Virus record (IMG/VR): IMGVR_UViG_3300030109_000124
Location: 4,926-41,158 of that record
Reading direction: 5' to 3' (one strand)
Length of the DNA: 36,233 nucleotides
From: a virus
The notes beneath the pieces were generated by a model, which saw nothing but the letters and a program-made list of their open reading frames with translations, was not told where the DNA came from and made no database searches. Position numbers and translations under genes: made by a program. Positions within the stretch are counted from its first letter, which is position 1. Each line of letters starts with the position of its first letter. Of the stretch, positions 24,771 to 33,190 are shown one piece after another.

Positions 24771-24789
24771 TATAAAGGAGAAATTAGAA

Positions 24790-25125
24790 ATGACAGTCTA
24801 TATTGTGCAAGAAGCTCCTGGAAAAAACTTAGTCCCTGCTCAAAAGTACGGAGAACTAGAGTTACTACTTCCAGCGAGAACAAACCTGATGCTTTCTACA
24901 GGACCAGAGGTTTTAAAACTAAAGAGAAAGCTAAGTGATTTCAATGATGAAGATTACCTGTTACTGGTAGGAGACCCAGCGGCGATAGGGTTATGTTGTG
25001 CTATCGCAGCCTCCGTAAACGGACGGTTTTCAGTTTTGAAGTGGGACAGACAGGAGATGACATACTATCCTGTTACGTTCGATATAAGAAGAACTCCAAC
25101 AGAATTAGGAGAAGTATATGTCTGA
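24790..25125 (+). CDS. Conserved phage protein, first of the replication operon
   Basis: The protein has 111 residues with a strong ribosome site (AAAGGAG, nine bases before the ATG). The pattern VYIVQEAPGKNLVPAQKYGE, then LSDFNDEDYLLLVGDPAAIG, then FSVLKWDRQEMTYYPV is one I recognise from small conserved proteins at the start of replication modules in marine podoviruses, but their function is not known to me. It has a mixed alpha/beta look with no catalytic motif. The next gene starts eight bases before its end. The shared motif upstream suggests it is the first gene of a regulated transcript. Confidence 0.65.
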   Translation: MTVYIVQEAPGKNLVPAQKYGELELLLPARTNLMLSTGPEVLKLKRKLSDFNDEDYLLLVGDPAAIGLCCAIAASVNGRFSVLKWDRQEMTYYPVTFDIRRTPTELGEVYV

Positions 25126-25699
25126 GACAGAAAACAAAGAGTTAACTTTCGAAGAGCTAACGGGTAATACAACTACAGAAGAGTGGAGCGACACCACCAC
25201 TGATAATGAATACTCTAAGATTTCTGCAACAGCGCAGAGATTATTACATCAAGATAGACTAGTAGAAAGTTTAGAAGCTGATTTGAAAGCGGCTAAAGAA
25301 CTAGCTAGAACTATACGGGAACAAGAGCTTCCTGAAGCAATGCAGTCTGCTAACTTGATGGAAATTAAATTAACAGACGGCTCTAAGATATCTATAGACC
25401 AGTTTTATAAAGGTCATATTTCCGAGCTTCATAAAAAGAAAGCACATCAATGGTTAGTAGATAACGGCCACGGTGGAATTATTAAACATGAGATCACTGT
25501 CAAGTTCGGTAAAGACGAAGACGAAAAAGCTACAAACACATTAGAAAGATTAAAACAGCAGGGGTTAGCTCCTGAGGTTAAGCAAGGAGTTCATTCGCAG
25601 ACGCTAAATGCGTTTGTGAAAGAGCAGCTCACGGGTGGGAAGGATATTCCTGCCGATCTATTCGGGATATACGTGGGATCCCGCGCCAAAATAAAGTAG
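25118..25699 (+). CDS. Conserved phage replication-module protein, function unknown
   Basis: The protein has 193 residues. An acidic Thr-rich N-terminus leads to a coiled coil (about residues 45-75, LVESLEADLKAAKELARTIR). A core follows with LPEAMQSANLMEIKLTDGSK, HKKKAHQWLVDNGHGGIIKH and VHSQTLNAFVKEQLTGG. This arrangement recurs directly upstream of SSB-like genes in podoviruses as I remember them. No enzymatic motif is visible. It overlaps the previous gene by eight bases and lies ten bases before the next. It may partner with the SSB-like protein; that is inferred from order. Confidence 0.65.
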   Translation: MSETENKELTFEELTGNTTTEEWSDTTTDNEYSKISATAQRLLHQDRLVESLEADLKAAKELARTIREQELPEAMQSANLMEIKLTDGSKISIDQFYKGHISELHKKKAHQWLVDNGHGGIIKHEITVKFGKDEDEKATNTLERLKQQGLAPEVKQGVHSQTLNAFVKEQLTGGKDIPADLFGIYVGSRAKIK

Positions 25700-25709
25700 A
25701 GGAAAAACT

Positions 25710-26501
25710 ATGGCTAGTAAGAAAGTAGCAGAGCAGCAAGCCTCTGACCTCATACCTTTCGATGACGATTTGTTATCTGCGGGTACAGGGCTAGAGGAAG
25801 CAGAGGCTGGTGATTATGCAATCCCGTTTTTACGGATTCTCCAATCAATGTCACCTCAATTAAAAAAGAGTGACGGTAAATATATCGCTGACGCAGAAGA
25901 AGGTAACTTCTTCAACACGGTTACTGAGGCGGTGTACGATGGGTCAGACGGAGTATTAATTATTCCATGCGCCTATAAAAAGAAGTATATAGAGTGGGTG
26001 ACTCGGGAAAACGGTGGTGGTTTCGTAAGTGACCAACATTCTATACAGACAATGGTAACTTGTAAAAAAGATGACAGTGGACGTTACATTATGCAAAATG
26101 GTAATCAACTTGCTGAAACGGCAGAGTATTACTGTATTTTTGCGCAAGATGAAAATGCCCCTGAGCAAGTTCTATTGAGCTTGACTTCTTCACAGCTAGG
26201 CTTTTCGAGACGTTGGAATACAATGTTGAATAACGCTCGAGTAGTAAATAAGGCAGGAGAAGCTGTACCAGCTCCTATGTTTGCACATACATATCGACTA
26301 ACTACAATTCCGCAATCTAATGATCAATATAGTTGGATGGGACTTTCTGTTGAAAAAGAAGGGCCAACTTCATTGCCATTAGCAACAGCGGCATTAGAGT
26401 TTATGAAGGCGGCTAGACAAGGCACTGTTCGAGTACAACAAGAACAAGAATCAGTGGTAACAACTACGGAGGAAGAGAACGAGGACGACGTTCCATTTTA
26501 G
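25710..26501 (+). CDS. Putative single-stranded DNA-binding protein
   Basis: The protein has 263 residues. The N-terminal and central part contains conserved-looking stretches (EEAEAGDYAIPFLRILQSMS, IIPCAYKKKYIEWV, SLTSSQLGFSRRWNTML) of a phage protein often found beside primase genes. The C-terminus is a flexible acidic tail ending EENEDDVPF, much like the DDDIPF tip by which bacterial SSB proteins recruit partners. On this basis I infer ssDNA binding. An OB fold cannot be recognised by eye. It is preceded by a weak AGAGG site and followed by the primase gene after 15 bases. Confidence 0.6.
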   Translation: MASKKVAEQQASDLIPFDDDLLSAGTGLEEAEAGDYAIPFLRILQSMSPQLKKSDGKYIADAEEGNFFNTVTEAVYDGSDGVLIIPCAYKKKYIEWVTRENGGGFVSDQHSIQTMVTCKKDDSGRYIMQNGNQLAETAEYYCIFAQDENAPEQVLLSLTSSQLGFSRRWNTMLNNARVVNKAGEAVPAPMFAHTYRLTTIPQSNDQYSWMGLSVEKEGPTSLPLATAALEFMKAARQGTVRVQQEQESVVTTTEEENEDDVPF

Positions 26502-26516
26502 TGTTAAGGGTGAGCA

Positions 26517-28040
26517 ATGTCATTACAGGAAGAATTTGCCCACCGTTTTGCGGGGTTAAGGCACGGACATAGTGTCTTTACCCCGACAAAAGAAACACGG
26601 GAAGATGGGAAAGCAAAGGGTAAGTATGTAACTATATCTAAAACTCTGAGCCAAAAAGAACTTGAAGATATTTGGTTACAGCACCTAAAAGGTGAAAGAG
26701 GTCTCGGTATAGTACCGATTGACGAAGACAACAACTGCATTTGGGGATCTATTGATATCGATGAGTTTTCAGTAGATCTGAAGGGTTTAGCTAAGAAGCT
26801 AAAGAAATTTAAATTACCTTTGGTCGTATGTCGATCAAAGAGTGGAGGGGCGCATTTATTTCTATTTGTGTTTGACCCCGTCCCTGCATCTACGATGCAA
26901 CGAAAACTTAGACAAGTAGCGTCTGCTATTGGGTTTGGCCAGTCTGAGATATTTCCTAAACAAACTAAGCTCTTATTAGAGCGAGGGGATAGAGGAAGTT
27001 CTCTGAATATGCCTTATTTTGGCGGGGAGAACTCTACTGGTTACGGCTTCGGCCCGACTGGTAAAGTTCTCAGTCCGAAAGAATTCCTAGAGTATGTAGA
27101 GACACTCGTTCTAACTGAAGAAGAGTTAGAAAAACTAGAAGTGACTCCTATACTAGAAGACGCTGAGTGGTTAGATCAAGCTCCTCCTTGTTTAGAGCAT
27201 CTTATAGCTCAGGGGTTTCCGAAAGGAATGCGAAACTCAGGACTGTTTAATGTAGGAGTTTTTCTACGAAAGAAGTTCCCAGATGATTGGGAGAGTCGAG
27301 TAGAGCAGGCTAACCATAAACACTTCTCTCCTCCTTTGAGTGCGCAAGAAGTATTGACGGTTACGAAACAGGTTCAGAAGAAAGATTATTTCTATAAGTG
27401 TAACGATCAGCCGATAGCGGGACACTGTAACAGTCCTCTATGTAGAACTCGCAAATTTGGTATAGGAGCTTCGGGCGGCACTCCTCTGTTCAGTAATCTA
27501 ACTAAACAGAATAGTGACCCACCTATCTGGTTCTTAGATGTAGAAGGTGGACGACTAGAGTTAGAAACTGAAGAACTCCTGAACCAGAATAGGTTTCAGA
27601 GAAAGTGTATGGACAGCCTCAATATTATTCCTCAGAAGGTAAGGGATAATGTCTGGCGTCAGATTATACAACAGCTCCTGGATACTTTGACTATCATCGA
27701 AGTTCCTAAAGACGCATCAACTGAGGGGCATTTCAACGAATTATTAGAGACGTTTTGTACTGAACGTCCTGCTAGAGAACGTGACGAGTTACTATTAGGA
27801 AAGCCGTGGTCAGATAAAGATAGAACATATTTTAGACTAGGCGATCTGATGGACTACTTACACCGCAAGAACTTTAGAGACTACCCTAGAAATAAACTTA
27901 CAGCTAAGTTGAGGAATATGGGAGGAGATTCTTATTTCTTCAATATAAAAGGGAAAGGTGCGAATGTGTGGCATATACCACAGTTTGAAGCTCAGACAGA
28001 GTCACACGACTTACCTGATTTCGACGACAGCGTACTGTAG
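26517..28040 (+). CDS. Archaeo-eukaryotic-type primase (AEP, TOTE-like)
   Basis: The protein has 507 residues. The AEP catalytic pattern is visible: GSIDIDEF with D80 and D82, then CRSKSGGAHLFLFVF with the S-x-H element ending at H113, then EIFPKQTKLL and GSSLNMPYF. The C-terminal part has a four-Cys-type segment, KDYFYKCNDQPIAGHC followed by NSPLCRTRKFGIG, as in primases of TOTE-type conflict elements. The enzyme should synthesise primers from NTPs or dNTPs. It is followed without a gap by the UvrD-like helicase gene. It lacks any fused DnaB/gp4 helicase domain. The last 150 residues are unassigned helical sequence. Confidence 0.7.
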   Translation: MSLQEEFAHRFAGLRHGHSVFTPTKETREDGKAKGKYVTISKTLSQKELEDIWLQHLKGERGLGIVPIDEDNNCIWGSIDIDEFSVDLKGLAKKLKKFKLPLVVCRSKSGGAHLFLFVFDPVPASTMQRKLRQVASAIGFGQSEIFPKQTKLLLERGDRGSSLNMPYFGGENSTGYGFGPTGKVLSPKEFLEYVETLVLTEEELEKLEVTPILEDAEWLDQAPPCLEHLIAQGFPKGMRNSGLFNVGVFLRKKFPDDWESRVEQANHKHFSPPLSAQEVLTVTKQVQKKDYFYKCNDQPIAGHCNSPLCRTRKFGIGASGGTPLFSNLTKQNSDPPIWFLDVEGGRLELETEELLNQNRFQRKCMDSLNIIPQKVRDNVWRQIIQQLLDTLTIIEVPKDASTEGHFNELLETFCTERPARERDELLLGKPWSDKDRTYFRLGDLMDYLHRKNFRDYPRNKLTAKLRNMGGDSYFFNIKGKGANVWHIPQFEAQTESHDLPDFDDSVL

Positions 28041-29534
28041 ATGCTAACACAACGGGCACAAATAATACTTGGCCCTCCTGGAACTGGTAAAACAAGCACC
28101 CTGTTAGGGTTACTCGAAGAGGAACTCGATAAAGGAACAGATCCTGAAGACATAGGGTTCTTCACGTTTACGAAACAAGCAGTGCAGGAAGGAAAGAGCA
28201 GAGCGATGTCGAAGTTCTCTGTGACTAATAACCAACTGCGGTATTTTAGAACCCTCCACTCGTTATGTTTTTATCAGCTGAGTCTATCTAAGGGTAGTGT
28301 TATGTCTTCTTCGGATATATACGACTTAAATGAAAAGTTGAACCTCAGATTGAAAGGAGCAGTAAACACCGAAGAGGGACACATCTCTGGTATCTCTAAA
28401 GATGATCGACTTTTGTTTATAGAAAACCTCTCTAGGATGCGACAGGTCAGTTTAGAAACACAATGGCACGATTCTGATGATGCTGTAGGCTGGTTCGAGT
28501 TAGAGAGATTTGCCAACGGACTAAAGCTGTTTAAACAAGATCGACTGTTGATCGACTATACTGATATGCTGCAACTGTTCCTTGACCGAGGAAAGGCTCC
28601 GAAGCTAGACGTAATGTTTGTCGATGAAGCTCAAGACCTTTCTCCTCTCCAATGGGCCGTGGTCAGGAAGCTGTGTGAGTCAGCTGATCGTATCTATATT
28701 GCAGGTGACGATGATCAAGCTATCTATCGTTGGGCTGGTGCAGATGTTGATTACCTCATTCGTAACTCTAAGAACGCGATGGTTCTCAAACAGTCCTATA
28801 GAATCCCTAAATCTATCCATACCCTTGCCGAGCGTTGTATCGGACAAGTCGGTTCGCGGGTACATAAAGTGTGGAACCCTAGAAAAGAAGAAGGACACGT
28901 TTCGTGGGAACCGTCTTATGAAACTATAGACATGGAACACGGTGAGTGGTTAGTATTAGCAAGGACGAATTACCTACTCAATAGCATCGAACAACACTGT
29001 AGGTCTGAAGGTTGGTTTTACAAAAGCAAAAATAAGCCAAGCGTTTCGGAGAGGAAGATCATGTCAGTGCGATCTTGGGAGAGTTTTAGAAAAGGAGAGG
29101 GAATCCCCTTTGTAGATTTCACCAAAGTGCTTAATTATTTAAAGATTCGTCTACCTAACTCCCTCGAGAATTTCGACTTTGATACTTATATCACACACGA
29201 AATAGCCTCAAAACACATTCCCAACCTTCCTAACGAATATTGGTACGATGTATTCACGGCAGTCTCCGCAGATGAGCGCAGTTACATACGAGCAATGCTT
29301 AGGCGGGGTGAAAAAATCACAAAAGAACCACGGATACGCTTATCCACCATTCACGCAGCCAAAGGAGGTGAAGCAGATAATGTAATTTTACTAACAGACA
29401 TATCAAGTCGCGTGTACAAATCTTTCCAGGATAATCCTGACGATGAGTCGCGTGTGTTTTATGTAGGGCTTACTAGGGCAAAAGAAAATCTTTATTTAAT
29501 TGAGCCGCAAACGCAAAAGTATTTTCCGCTTTAG
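28041..29534 (+). CDS. UvrD/Rep-like SF1 helicase
   Basis: The protein has 497 residues. Motifs in order are Walker A GPPGTGKT (11-18), FFTFTKQAVQEG (Ia), DEAQD (195-199), AGDDDQAIYRWAGA (from 221, motif III), LKQSYRIPKSIH (IV), STIHAAKGGEADNVILL (V) and VFYVGLTRAKENL (VI, from about 472). It is a short SF1A helicase that unwinds DNA 3' to 5' in this family. It probably supports phage replication with the upstream primase. The ATG directly follows the primase stop. Its TAG stop is the first part of the shared leader motif before the next gene. Confidence 0.85.
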   Translation: MLTQRAQIILGPPGTGKTSTLLGLLEEELDKGTDPEDIGFFTFTKQAVQEGKSRAMSKFSVTNNQLRYFRTLHSLCFYQLSLSKGSVMSSSDIYDLNEKLNLRLKGAVNTEEGHISGISKDDRLLFIENLSRMRQVSLETQWHDSDDAVGWFELERFANGLKLFKQDRLLIDYTDMLQLFLDRGKAPKLDVMFVDEAQDLSPLQWAVVRKLCESADRIYIAGDDDQAIYRWAGADVDYLIRNSKNAMVLKQSYRIPKSIHTLAERCIGQVGSRVHKVWNPRKEEGHVSWEPSYETIDMEHGEWLVLARTNYLLNSIEQHCRSEGWFYKSKNKPSVSERKIMSVRSWESFRKGEGIPFVDFTKVLNYLKIRLPNSLENFDFDTYITHEIASKHIPNLPNEYWYDVFTAVSADERSYIRAMLRRGEKITKEPRIRLSTIHAAKGGEADNVILLTDISSRVYKSFQDNPDDESRVFYVGLTRAKENLYLIEPQTQKYFPL

Positions 29535-29555
29535 TGCTTTACCTTCTAAGGGTCT
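29532..29555 (+). promoter_or_regulatory. Shared leader motif, copy 2
   Basis: The helicase stop TAG runs straight into TGCTTTACCTTCTAAGGGTC. It matches copy 3 at 35951 over more than 20 bases with three differences, and copy 1 over the 13-base core (29536-29548). The next ATG is at 29590, preceded by AAAGGAG. The 55-base gap holds nothing else. A role as promoter or regulator site is inferred. Confidence 0.5.
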
Positions 29556-29589
29556 TTAAGTAAACTAATAAATAAGAAAGGAGAAATAA

Positions 29590-30114
29590 ATGAATATATT
29601 TGTTACTGACCCAGATCCAGTAATAAGTGCACAGACGTTGTGTGATAAACACGTTGTCAAAATGGTACTTGAATCAGCGCAGATGCTATCTACAGCTTGG
29701 CGCGAACCTAACGATCTAAGGTCGAGTGAATTCTCGTCAAAGTACGCAGACGAACATGAATTATACAAAACCGCACATCCTAATCACCCCTGTAGTATTT
29801 GGGTTAGACAAGCTCGAGAAAACTATAAGTGGTTATACAGACACTTCGTTGCTTTGTGCGATGAGTACACACACCGCTACGGGAAAAGTCATGCCTCTGC
29901 TAGACTCAAGGGGCCATTGATGTGGCGTCCTTTTAGATCTAGTGCCCTACTAGATGCGATAGAAGAACCTTACGGGTTCGTACTAGCAATGCCAGATGAA
30001 TATAAGTCAGACGATGTGTTTGACTCTTATCGAAATTATTTAATAAACGAAAAACAACATTTTGCTAAATGGGAGAAAGACCCTAGCCGCAAACCAACAT
30101 GGTGGAAAACATAA
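29590..30114 (+). CDS. Conserved phage protein with Cys/His motifs
   Basis: The protein has 174 residues with a strong AAAGGAG ribosome site. Motifs are CDKHVVKMVLESAQMLSTAW (C18-H21), then AHPNHPCSIWVRQARENYKW (H63, H66, C68), DEYTHRYGKSHAS (H95, H101) and a terminal MPDEYKSDDVFDSYRNYL ending TWWK. This pattern recurs in a family I know only as conserved hypothetical in T4-like and marine phages. The His/Cys clusters could bind a metal or form an active site. It heads the modification/nucleotide cassette and its stop overlaps the methyltransferase start (TAATG), so a role in nucleotide or DNA modification is possible. Confidence 0.65.
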   Translation: MNIFVTDPDPVISAQTLCDKHVVKMVLESAQMLSTAWREPNDLRSSEFSSKYADEHELYKTAHPNHPCSIWVRQARENYKWLYRHFVALCDEYTHRYGKSHASARLKGPLMWRPFRSSALLDAIEEPYGFVLAMPDEYKSDDVFDSYRNYLINEKQHFAKWEKDPSRKPTWWKT

Positions 30115-30977
30115 TGGCCTCTATTAGAAAGAAACTCGAAGAAAACGCAAACAACAGTAAGAACACTCGCATGGATATTGCTAGTGGAAACATGCTAGGA
30201 AACTGGAGACCTGACGAGATCACCCACATGACTCGTTACGATAAGATCTCCTCGCTTTGTATTGAAGAAGCAAAGAAATTAGGCAGACCTATTAATGTGT
30301 TGGAGGCAGGATGTGGAGAGATATGGGTTCTTAGAAACCTGTACAAAGCCTACACCGTTAAAAAGTCTGATGTGATTTCTTCTTATTGCGGAGTCGATAT
30401 AGACCCTGCATGTCTCAACGAGAAACAAGGGTATAGCAGCCCTACAGGACTAGTTGAAGATTCTACTTGGTTTAAGAACTTCAACGGCAGGATCGATATT
30501 CAAGACCTCACCGTTAATCCTGTGTTCGACTTACCTGACAACTCTATTGATTTCTTCTGGACCACAGAGGTTATCGAACATATGAACCGAGAGTTCATTC
30601 AAGCGTGGCTTGATGACGCTAACCGTGTTTTGAGACCAGGAGGATTAATTTACGTTTCTACACCTAACCACGACGGTTCCAACGATAAGTTGCCTGAAGA
30701 CCACATATACGAGTGGGGGTTCGAAGAACTCAAGAAAGAGTTGACTCGATACACTCGAGGATGGTTTTTACAATCTGTAGTTGGTACGTTTGCTCAGATG
30801 CCTAAACTAAAAGCAGCTATGAGTAAAGATAATGAGGACGCTGAGTGGCGGTTGATGGAAGACCAGTTCGAGCTTCTACAAGAACGCTACGGTAAACAGT
30901 TTCTTAGAGTAGTTGCCGCGACTTTCTTCCCAGAAGTATCTAACAACTGTGCATGGATATTAAGAAAGAAACCATGA
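30114..30977 (+). CDS. SAM-dependent methyltransferase (class I)
   Basis: The protein has 287 residues. The start chosen is the ATG at 30114, overlapping the previous stop; the ATG at 30099 lies inside the upstream gene. Motif I NVLEAGCGEIWVLRN (61-75), GVDIDP (93-98), WTTEVIEHM (149-157) and RVLRPGGLIYVSTPN (171-185) define a Rossmann-fold class I methyltransferase of the UbiE/ubiquinone type. No DNA target-recognition domain or DPPY/PC motif is visible, so it may act on a small molecule, sugar or modified base. Its stop overlaps the next start (ATGA). Context favours a role in the nucleotide-modification pathway. Confidence 0.75.
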   Translation: MASIRKKLEENANNSKNTRMDIASGNMLGNWRPDEITHMTRYDKISSLCIEEAKKLGRPINVLEAGCGEIWVLRNLYKAYTVKKSDVISSYCGVDIDPACLNEKQGYSSPTGLVEDSTWFKNFNGRIDIQDLTVNPVFDLPDNSIDFFWTTEVIEHMNREFIQAWLDDANRVLRPGGLIYVSTPNHDGSNDKLPEDHIYEWGFEELKKELTRYTRGWFLQSVVGTFAQMPKLKAAMSKDNEDAEWRLMEDQFELLQERYGKQFLRVVAATFFPEVSNNCAWILRKKP

Positions 30978-31924
30978 GTAATACACCTTTTATCTCAGAA
31001 GAGATTGTCCTCTATCTGTATTGGATAGAAGAACGAGAGCGGATTAGAAGAAAGAAAGAAGATGCTAACGCTGACCCGCCTTGGACTGAAGATGAGATTT
31101 TTAAGAAGTTCAAGTTCTGCCAAGTCTTTCGAGAAGACGATAGAACGACTCGTTGGTTCGCTGCTCATATACGCAGACCACTATCTGCCGAACCTGAAGT
31201 AGCGATGGCAACGATCATCTTTAGATTCTTTAATCTGATTGAGACGGGGAGAACGCTACTAGACCACAATCTACACCTTGAGTGGGATAGAGAGAAAGCT
31301 ATTGAAGAGATCAGCAAACAGCCTAAATGGGTAACAGGAGCTTATATCGTTAAAACTCCTAACCGCATGAACAAGGTCAAAGGTGTTGCTGAATGTGTTT
31401 CTCATATCTGGTCTAAACGTGAACAGCTACTTGCTGCGCTAGAGAGAATGACCACCCTTGAAGAGGCGTGGTCTTTTCTCATGCAGTACCCGTATATCGG
31501 CCCTTTCGTTTCGTATGAAATTGTTACCGACCTACGACACACCTATCTGTTAAACGAAGCAACAGATATCCGTACTTGGGGTAATCCAGGACCAGGAGCC
31601 ATGAGAGGATTGAACAGACTAACAGGTAGACCACTAGACTTTACTCGTAAAACACACGACTGGCACACAGAGATGCGAATCCTGTACGACATTTGTCAAG
31701 AAGAACTAACAGTTCCTGGAATGACCACAGACAGTCCGTACTACCGAATGCCTTTTGAAATGCGAGAGGTAGAAGGAGGACTGTGTGAATTCGATAAATA
31801 CTCTCGAATCCATAATGGAGAAGGCCGTACACGAAGCGTGTATGACTACTCTAATACAGAGATGCCGATAATAGAAGATTTAGATAAAGGAGAAAGCAAA
31901 TGGGTAAACTCAAACAACACGTGA
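30974..31924 (+). CDS. Putative thymine-hypermodification protein (aGPT-PPlase2 / 5-hmdU kinase helical-domain-like)
   Basis: The protein has 316 residues from the ATG at 30974, which overlaps the methyltransferase stop. The N-terminal pattern YWIEERERIRRKKED, PPWTEDEIFKKFKF and QVFREDDRTTRWF, and the C-terminal YPYIGPFVSYEIVTDLR with DIRTWGNPGPGAMRGLNR, resemble the domain described as alpha-glutamyl/putrescinyl-thymine pyrophosphorylase clade 2. That domain also forms the helical part of 5-hydroxymethyl-dU DNA kinases. No Walker A P-loop is present, so the kinase half is missing here. These proteins act on 5-hydroxymethyluracil in phage DNA to build larger modifications. The neighbouring thymidylate-synthase-like enzyme fits this. 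The assignment is from remembered pattern. Confidence 0.6.
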   Translation: MSNTPFISEEIVLYLYWIEERERIRRKKEDANADPPWTEDEIFKKFKFCQVFREDDRTTRWFAAHIRRPLSAEPEVAMATIIFRFFNLIETGRTLLDHNLHLEWDREKAIEEISKQPKWVTGAYIVKTPNRMNKVKGVAECVSHIWSKREQLLAALERMTTLEEAWSFLMQYPYIGPFVSYEIVTDLRHTYLLNEATDIRTWGNPGPGAMRGLNRLTGRPLDFTRKTHDWHTEMRILYDICQEELTVPGMTTDSPYYRMPFEMREVEGGLCEFDKYSRIHNGEGRTRSVYDYSNTEMPIIEDLDKGESKWVNSNNT

Positions 31925-32136
31925 TGGAAGGAGAAGAAAGCCACACTGAAAAAGTAATGTTTTATTACGGCAACTTCCTAGTTGGATGTATGGAAGACAG
32001 GACGATGCCTAACACGTGGCAGGACGCTATCAACGCGATACATTGGTCTATGTATTTCGAAGGGAAGGAGATCAGTCGATTGCAGATCGAATATATTCTT
32101 AAAGAGAACACGGAGAGTTTATATGAAGACGATTAA
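31900..32136 (+). CDS. Small protein within the modification cassette, function unknown
   Basis: The protein has 78 residues. It starts inside the previous gene (25-base overlap) behind an AAAGGAG ribosome site. It contains HTEKVMFYYGNFLVGCMED and NTWQDAINAIHWSMYFEGKE segments and is helical and soluble. No motif points to a function. The next gene starts 14 bases before its end, so it is embedded in a tightly coupled operon with modification enzymes and could be an accessory subunit. Confidence 0.55.
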   Translation: MGKLKQHVMEGEESHTEKVMFYYGNFLVGCMEDRTMPNTWQDAINAIHWSMYFEGKEISRLQIEYILKENTESLYEDD

Positions 32137-33190
32137 AGCGCGAAACGTAGATGAAGCTCTTTATCTAGGAGTGGACTTTTTTCGAGGGCCAGAAGGAGTC
32201 AATTACAGAAAGCAAGAAAGTAGAAATGGAACAACAAGAGAGTCCATTGGCCCTGTTGTTACACACTACACGAGACCTTGGGAGCGTGTTTCATTTCAGA
32301 AAGAACGCGATGCAAATCCTTTCTTTCATTTGTACGAAGCTATCTGGATGTTAGCAGGATCTAAAGAGCTGAAGAAGCTGACTTATTTCAACGCAGGCAT
32401 GGCTAACTTTTCAGACGATGGCGTGAGGTTAAACGGAGCCTACGGGTACAGGTGGACTAAGACGTTTATGTGGAATCAGATCGACATAATTATAAAAATG
32501 TTGAAAGAAGACCCAGACTCTAGGCGTTGTGTATTACAGATGTGGGATGCGGTGCACGACTTAAACAGCTCGAGTATCGACATACCTTGTAACACAAACA
32601 TCTATTTCAAGATCAGAGATAACAAATTACAAATGACAGTTTGTAATCGGTCGAACGATATGATCTGGGGAGCTTACGGAGCCAACGCAGTTCATATGTC
32701 GGTGCTACAAGAGTATGTGGCAGCAGCCCTAGGAATAAAGATGGGGCCGTACTACCAGATTAGTGATAGTTTTCACATTTATGAAAATGAACAATGGGAC
32801 AAGATAAAGGATTTATCAGGCAGAGGATTCGGCTCTTGGTTCTCTTCTACTTACCCTAACCCTCACTACCCTCTAGTCTCAGACCCAGATTCATTTACCG
32901 ATGAGTGTATGCAATTTATACAAACCACTCCTCCTACTCGACGGTCTGGAAACCCAGAAGAGGTGGATGCGTTCTCACCGTCGTTTACTACGGAAACCTA
33001 TAAGAACACGTTCTTTCCTGACGTGATGATACCGATGGTTTCAGCATTTAGAAGCCACAAAGAAAGAAACTACAAGGAGGCTTATGACTTTCTTAAAGAA
33101 ATTAAAGCACTGGATTGGCAAGAAGCCGCATTCCATTGGATTAAACGAAGACAACTTAATTGGGAGAAGAAACATGGGACTGGATCCTAA
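32123..33190 (+). CDS. Thymidylate synthase-fold enzyme, probable dNMP hydroxymethylase or divergent ThyA
   Basis: The protein has 355 residues from the ATG at 32123, behind GGAGAG; longer starts would run through the previous gene. TS-family landmarks are YEAIWMLAGS (E72, W75), NGAYGYRW, DSRRCVLQMWD (R134/R135), DIPCNTNIYF with catalytic C156, CNRSNDMIWG (R176, S177, D179) and GANAVHMSVLQEYVA (N188, H191). The residue after the catalytic Cys is Asn rather than the usual His, and the region after RSND is WGAYGAN rather than LGLPFN. The kept Asn suits a uracil substrate (dUMP). It may make dTMP or 5-hydroxymethyl-dUMP; the adjacent aGPT-PPlase2-like gene favours the latter. Confidence 0.75.
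   Translation: MKTIKARNVDEALYLGVDFFRGPEGVNYRKQESRNGTTRESIGPVVTHYTRPWERVSFQKERDANPFFHLYEAIWMLAGSKELKKLTYFNAGMANFSDDGVRLNGAYGYRWTKTFMWNQIDIIIKMLKEDPDSRRCVLQMWDAVHDLNSSSIDIPCNTNIYFKIRDNKLQMTVCNRSNDMIWGAYGANAVHMSVLQEYVAAALGIKMGPYYQISDSFHIYENEQWDKIKDLSGRGFGSWFSSTYPNPHYPLVSDPDSFTDECMQFIQTTPPTRRSGNPEEVDAFSPSFTTETYKNTFFPDVMIPMVSAFRSHKERNYKEAYDFLKEIKALDWQEAAFHWIKRRQLNWEKKHGTGS

Larger units (their letters stand above)
24486..24789. promoter_or_regulatory. Divergent regulatory gap, AT- and pyrimidine-rich; possible origin
   Basis: This stretch separates the leftward helicase gene from the rightward replication operon, so it should contain promoters for both. On the plus strand, 24585-24680 is rich in T and C, with a 10-base direct repeat TTCTATTACT at 24590-24599 and 24653-24662. 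A very AT-rich run follows at about 24680-24725. TACAAT at 24719-24724 could be a -10 element. Near the downstream gene lie the shared 13-base motif (24732-24744), short inverted repeats and the AAAGGAG ribosome site. An AT-rich divergent gap is also a plausible replication origin. No gene was found in it. Confidence 0.5.

Noticed and set aside
24486-24789. tRNA or other structured RNA gene in the largest gap
   Set aside because: No acceptor-stem complementarity or T-loop-like GTTCRA sequence was seen; the region is AT- and T/C-rich.
24666-24938. A 90-codon frame starting in the intergenic gap
   Set aside because: It begins with TTG, has no ribosome site and runs through the start of the conserved gene at 24790 in another frame.
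31982-32122. An N-terminal extension of the TS-like enzyme from an upstream start
   Set aside because: The extension overlaps the 78-residue protein in another frame and has unrelated, basic sequence; the ATG at 32123 has a GGAGAG ribosome site and begins the TS-like domain.
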